Assembly (NCBI GenBank): GCA_020628265.1
Contig: JAHDFG010000015.1
Coordinates: forward strand, 1-17,026
Direction: 5' to 3'
Origin: Pseudooctadecabacter sp.
GTDB taxonomy: Bacteria; Pseudomonadota; Alphaproteobacteria; Rhodobacterales; Rhodobacteraceae
Length of the DNA: 17,026 nt
Shown: positions 15,808 through 17,026 of the stretch, in pieces
How positions within the stretch are numbered: the stretch's first letter is position 1
Layout of the letters: every line of letters starts with the position of its first letter
Translations under genes and position numbers: made by a program
The notes under the pieces: model-generated
Seen by the model: only the letters and a program-made list of their open reading frames with translations
The model's database searches: none
What the model was told of the DNA's origin: nothing

Positions 15808-15971
15808 CCCTCGTCCCGTTTCCGGGATAGTCCAGCTGCGCGCGCCACCTGGGGGGATGTCTGCTCGCTCGCGCGCCGGATCTCTTCGTTCAAGAAGGGG
15901 GTGCCTGTATGAAACCTGACTTTATGTCGGTGGGGTCGTTTGGTGCCCCGTGTTTGTCTGCCCGTCTTCTT
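15763..15971 (-). ncRNA. upsM: UpsM-like mraZ-leader sRNA
   Basis: In Rhodobacter sphaeroides and relatives the dcw operon has a long 5' leader (about 268 nt) with an internal Rho-independent terminator. Terminated transcripts form the sRNA UpsM, which is processed by RNase E. Here the same layout is visible: a promoter-like sequence at 15979-16007, a perfect 13-bp stem plus T-rich tail ending near 15763, and mraZ starting a further 45 bp on. The implied sRNA is about 209 nt and the full leader about 254 nt, close to the Rhodobacter values. A second hairpin, TCCCG-GAAA-CGGGA (15814-15827), lies just before the terminator stem. The end points are inferred from promoter and terminator positions, and homology rests on architecture, not on a sequence comparison. 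Confidence 0.6.
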
Positions 15972-15978
15972 GTGATCA

Positions 15979-16007
15979 TGTATGCACGGGAAATCATGGT
16001 ACGCCAA
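15979..16007 (-). promoter_or_regulatory. Candidate promoter of UpsM/mraZ leader
   Basis: On the minus strand TTGGCG (16002-16007) and CATACA (15979-15984) are separated by 17 bp. The -35 box in CTTGGCG is reasonable and the -10 match is modest (three of six). The predicted start near 15971 gives an sRNA of about 209 nt up to the terminator, which matches the known size class of UpsM and is the main reason for the call. The form CTTG-N-CAT also resembles alphaproteobacterial RpoH-type promoters. Confidence 0.45.
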
Positions 16008-16034
16008 GGATTTTTTGGGAATTCATGGCACCAC
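15988..16034. repeat. Imperfect 18-bp direct repeat at the leader promoter
   Basis: 15988-16005 and 16017-16034 match at 14 of 18 positions, sharing GGGAA-TCATGG. The copies are 29 bp apart (start to start), almost three helical turns. One copy covers the spacer and part of the -35 box of the candidate leader promoter, the other lies just upstream, so they may be binding sites of a regulator. The second copy runs into the dyad CACCA-CA-TGGTG (16029-16040). Confidence 0.4.
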
Positions 16035-16058
16035 ATGGTGTTTTTCGGGCCCGCTTAA

Positions 16059-16072
16059 CACAAGGTATTGTG
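16059..16072. promoter_or_regulatory. Dyad CACAA-N4-TTGTG (operator-like copy 1)
   Basis: CACAAGGTATTGTG is a perfect 5-4-5 inverted repeat. A second site of the same architecture (CACTAGATATAGTG) lies 64 bp to the right, and both are followed by CCA. The shared layout suggests two sites for one dimeric regulator. Confidence 0.45.
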
Positions 16073-16122
16073 CCAATTTTGACCAATTTGGGGAACATGA
16101 GGGGTTAAATGAAGCACCTTAC

Positions 16123-16136
16123 CACTAGATATAGTG
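16123..16136. promoter_or_regulatory. Dyad CACTA-N4-TAGTG (operator-like copy 2)
   Basis: CACTAGATATAGTG is a perfect 5-4-5 inverted repeat, the second copy of the pattern at 16059-16072. Start-to-start spacing of 64 bp is about six helical turns, so both sites would lie on the same DNA face. On the minus strand it contains TATATC, which could be a -10 element, but I found no convincing -35 box. Confidence 0.45.
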
Positions 16137-16304
16137 CCACTCTGATGATTGAAAAAAGTTCCAGAAAATCCCGAGAAAACGCAACAACAGGGTCATTTCG
16201 CCCCTCATCAGGTTAGAAAACACCCCGAACTTTTCGCGCTTGCCATGGAATCGGATGGCAAATCACCCCGAATTGGCCCCGTTTGATTCGAGATTGGCAG
16301 GAAG
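16137..16304. other. Non-coding stretch, AT-richer, with inverted and direct repeats
   Basis: No credible gene was found here; frames that cross it are short and lack family features. It is visibly less GC-rich than its surroundings. It contains the perfect inverted repeat TTGCCAT-N8-ATGGCAA (16240-16261), whose loop contains GAATC, a GANTC sequence of the type methylated by CcrM; a second GANTC (GATTC) lies at 16285-16289. CACCCCGAA occurs twice, at 16221-16229 and 16264-16272. Confidence 0.5.
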
Positions 16305-16332
16305 TCCCATAGTTTCCCAAACCCAACTATGG
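16305..16332 (-). promoter_or_regulatory. MraZ-box-like TGGGA repeat inside an 8-bp dyad
   Basis: On the minus strand TGGGA occurs at 16315-16319 and 16305-16309 with a five-base spacer, the arrangement known for MraZ operators (TGGG-type repeats with 10-bp period). The same DNA forms the perfect inverted repeat CCATAGTT-N10-AACTATGG (16307-16332). It lies about 590 bp upstream of mraZ but only 70 bp before the divergent DUF4253 gene, so it may serve that gene instead. Confidence 0.35.
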
Positions 16333-16356
16333 ACCCCGATGTCTAGGAACACGGGG

Positions 16357-16373
16357 ACGGCTCTGGTAGCCGT
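16357..16373 (+). promoter_or_regulatory. Leader hairpin before the DUF4253 gene
   Basis: ACGGCT-CTGGT-AGCCGT forms a perfect six-pair stem about 18 bases before the GGAGG ribosome binding site of the exported DUF4253 gene. It may stabilise or modulate the leader. Nothing else ties it to a known element. Confidence 0.3.
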
Positions 16374-16402
16374 TGGGCGGACCGCATCTGGAGGACCAAA
16401 CC

Positions 16403-17026
16403 ATGCGCCACCTCTTAGCCATTTGCCTGTGCGGCGTCGCTGCGACCGTCGCAGCGGACCAATCCGCCTTCCCCTACCCCGTGGTGGAAGTCGCGGGTGA
16501 GGAGGCGTTGGCGCGCTGGCTCGAACTACGTGAAGGGCCCGGCACGCCGGTCATCCTTGGCGGGCTGTCGGACTATGAAGGGTTTGTGGAGAGTTTTGCG
16601 CCGGAATGGGCAGAATTCTACCCCGACTCGCCGCAAGACATTCTGGATAGAGCTGCGCAGACACCCTACCCCGATGCCTTGCACGACTTGCGGCGAGCCG
16701 AGTGGGCACAGACGCTGGAATGGATGCGGGAGAACTATGAAGAAGGCTCGGAAGAGTTGACCGCGTGGGAAGCCTTCGATCCGGTCACGGTTCCCGAAGA
16801 GCTACAAGGCCGCGTGCCGTTGTTCCACATTCCGGCGCAAGAGCCGCTCAGCTACATCGACTACGCGACCAATGCGCCCTACGCGTCGGTCTTCATCGCG
16901 ATTTTGCCGACGGAGAACCCGTGGGAGGCACCGGCCTATCTGCGGTGGGGCGGGTGGAATGCCAATCCGCCGCCAGAGGTTCATGTGGCTGCCCTGAAGG
17001 ACTGGTACGACCGCTACGGTGCCGTG
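16403..17026 (+). CDS. Exported DUF4253 protein (3' end beyond window)
   Basis: An open frame of 208 codons running off the right edge, so the C-terminus is missing. ATG 16403 has a strong GGAGG eight bases upstream. Residues 1-18 (MRHLLAICLCGVAATVAA) form a signal peptide, with the mature protein probably starting at DQSAFPYP. The last 40 residues, ILPTENPWEAPAYLRWGGWN followed by NPPPEVHVAALKDWYDRYGA, match the C-terminal core of the DUF4253 family as I know it. The mid-region is acidic and Trp/Glu-rich. DUF4253 has no established function and members are usually described without a signal sequence, so export is notable. The gene diverges from the dcw operon across the 685-bp regulatory gap. 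Confidence 0.85.
   Translation, partial: MRHLLAICLCGVAATVAADQSAFPYPVVEVAGEEALARWLELREGPGTPVILGGLSDYEGFVESFAPEWAEFYPDSPQDILDRAAQTPYPDALHDLRRAEWAQTLEWMRENYEEGSEELTAWEAFDPVTVPEELQGRVPLFHIPAQEPLSYIDYATNAPYASVFIAILPTENPWEAPAYLRWGGWNANPPPEVHVAALKDWYDRYGAV

Noticed and set aside
14956..15912. 318-codon plus-strand frame across rsmH, mraZ and the leader
   Set aside because: It is antisense to two well-identified genes and to the terminator stem, with no ribosome binding site or family features.
15921..15950. TGGGG/TGGTG 10-bp repeat as an MraZ operator within the leader
   Set aside because: Only one unit fits TGGG and it is on the strand opposite to the better pair at 16305-16319; too degenerate to call.
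15738..16007. 89-codon minus-strand frame in the mraZ leader
   Set aside because: It would start at a TTG inside the candidate -35 box and read through the perfect terminator stem; composition is low-complexity Arg/His/Gly. The leader is better explained as untranslated.
16079..16110. Plus-strand promoter from TTGACC with TTAAAT
   Set aside because: The spacing between the two boxes is about 20 bp and no gene starts within 290 bp downstream.
16122..16140. Sigma54 promoter suggested by TGGCAC on the minus strand
   Set aside because: TGGCAC is present, but the -12 GC element at the required spacing is absent; the dyad symmetry explains the sequence better.

Overview
The window is almost certainly chromosomal DNA from an alphaproteobacterium of the Rhodobacterales (Roseobacter group). 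The evidence is high GC, protein sequences of rhodobacterial type (MraZ, MurD, FtsW), and above all a division and cell wall (dcw) cluster preceded by a long mraZ leader with an internal terminator, an arrangement described for Rhodobacteraceae (UpsM sRNA in Rhodobacter sphaeroides). No mobile-element gene, CRISPR array, tRNA or rRNA was seen.

Layout, read in the direction of the dcw genes (minus strand, right to left). At the far right a plus-strand gene for an exported DUF4253 protein (16403 to the edge) diverges from the cluster. The 685-bp gap that follows (15718-16402) is packed with dyads and holds a probable UpsM-type leader RNA with its own promoter and a strong terminator hairpin. 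Then come mraZ, rsmH, ftsL, ftsI, murE, murF and mraY, mostly with stop/start overlaps or very short gaps, so probably one operon. mraY ends in the same CTAG as the convergent plus-strand SpoIIAA-like/STAS gene. Next are a divergent secreted protein of unknown function and murD. A plus-strand HI0933/BaiN-type flavoprotein gene sits between murD and ftsW and is bracketed by a 23-bp inverted repeat (22/23 identical). The last block is ftsW, murG, murC and a small membrane protein, closed at the left edge by stacked hairpins and a T run.

How the genes fit together. MurC, MurD, MurE and MurF build the UDP-MurNAc-pentapeptide (MurE carries the meso-diaminopimelate motif DNPR). MraY and MurG make lipid I and lipid II. 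FtsW polymerises septal glycan and FtsI cross-links it, with FtsL as scaffold. RsmH methylates 16S rRNA and MraZ regulates the cluster. The order matches the classical dcw cluster except for three inserted genes (STAS, secreted protein, flavoprotein), which split it into at least three minus-strand transcription blocks.

The most interesting material is non-coding: the UpsM-like leader, twin CAC-N8-GTG dyads and other repeats upstream of it, and the inverted repeats around the flavoprotein gene.
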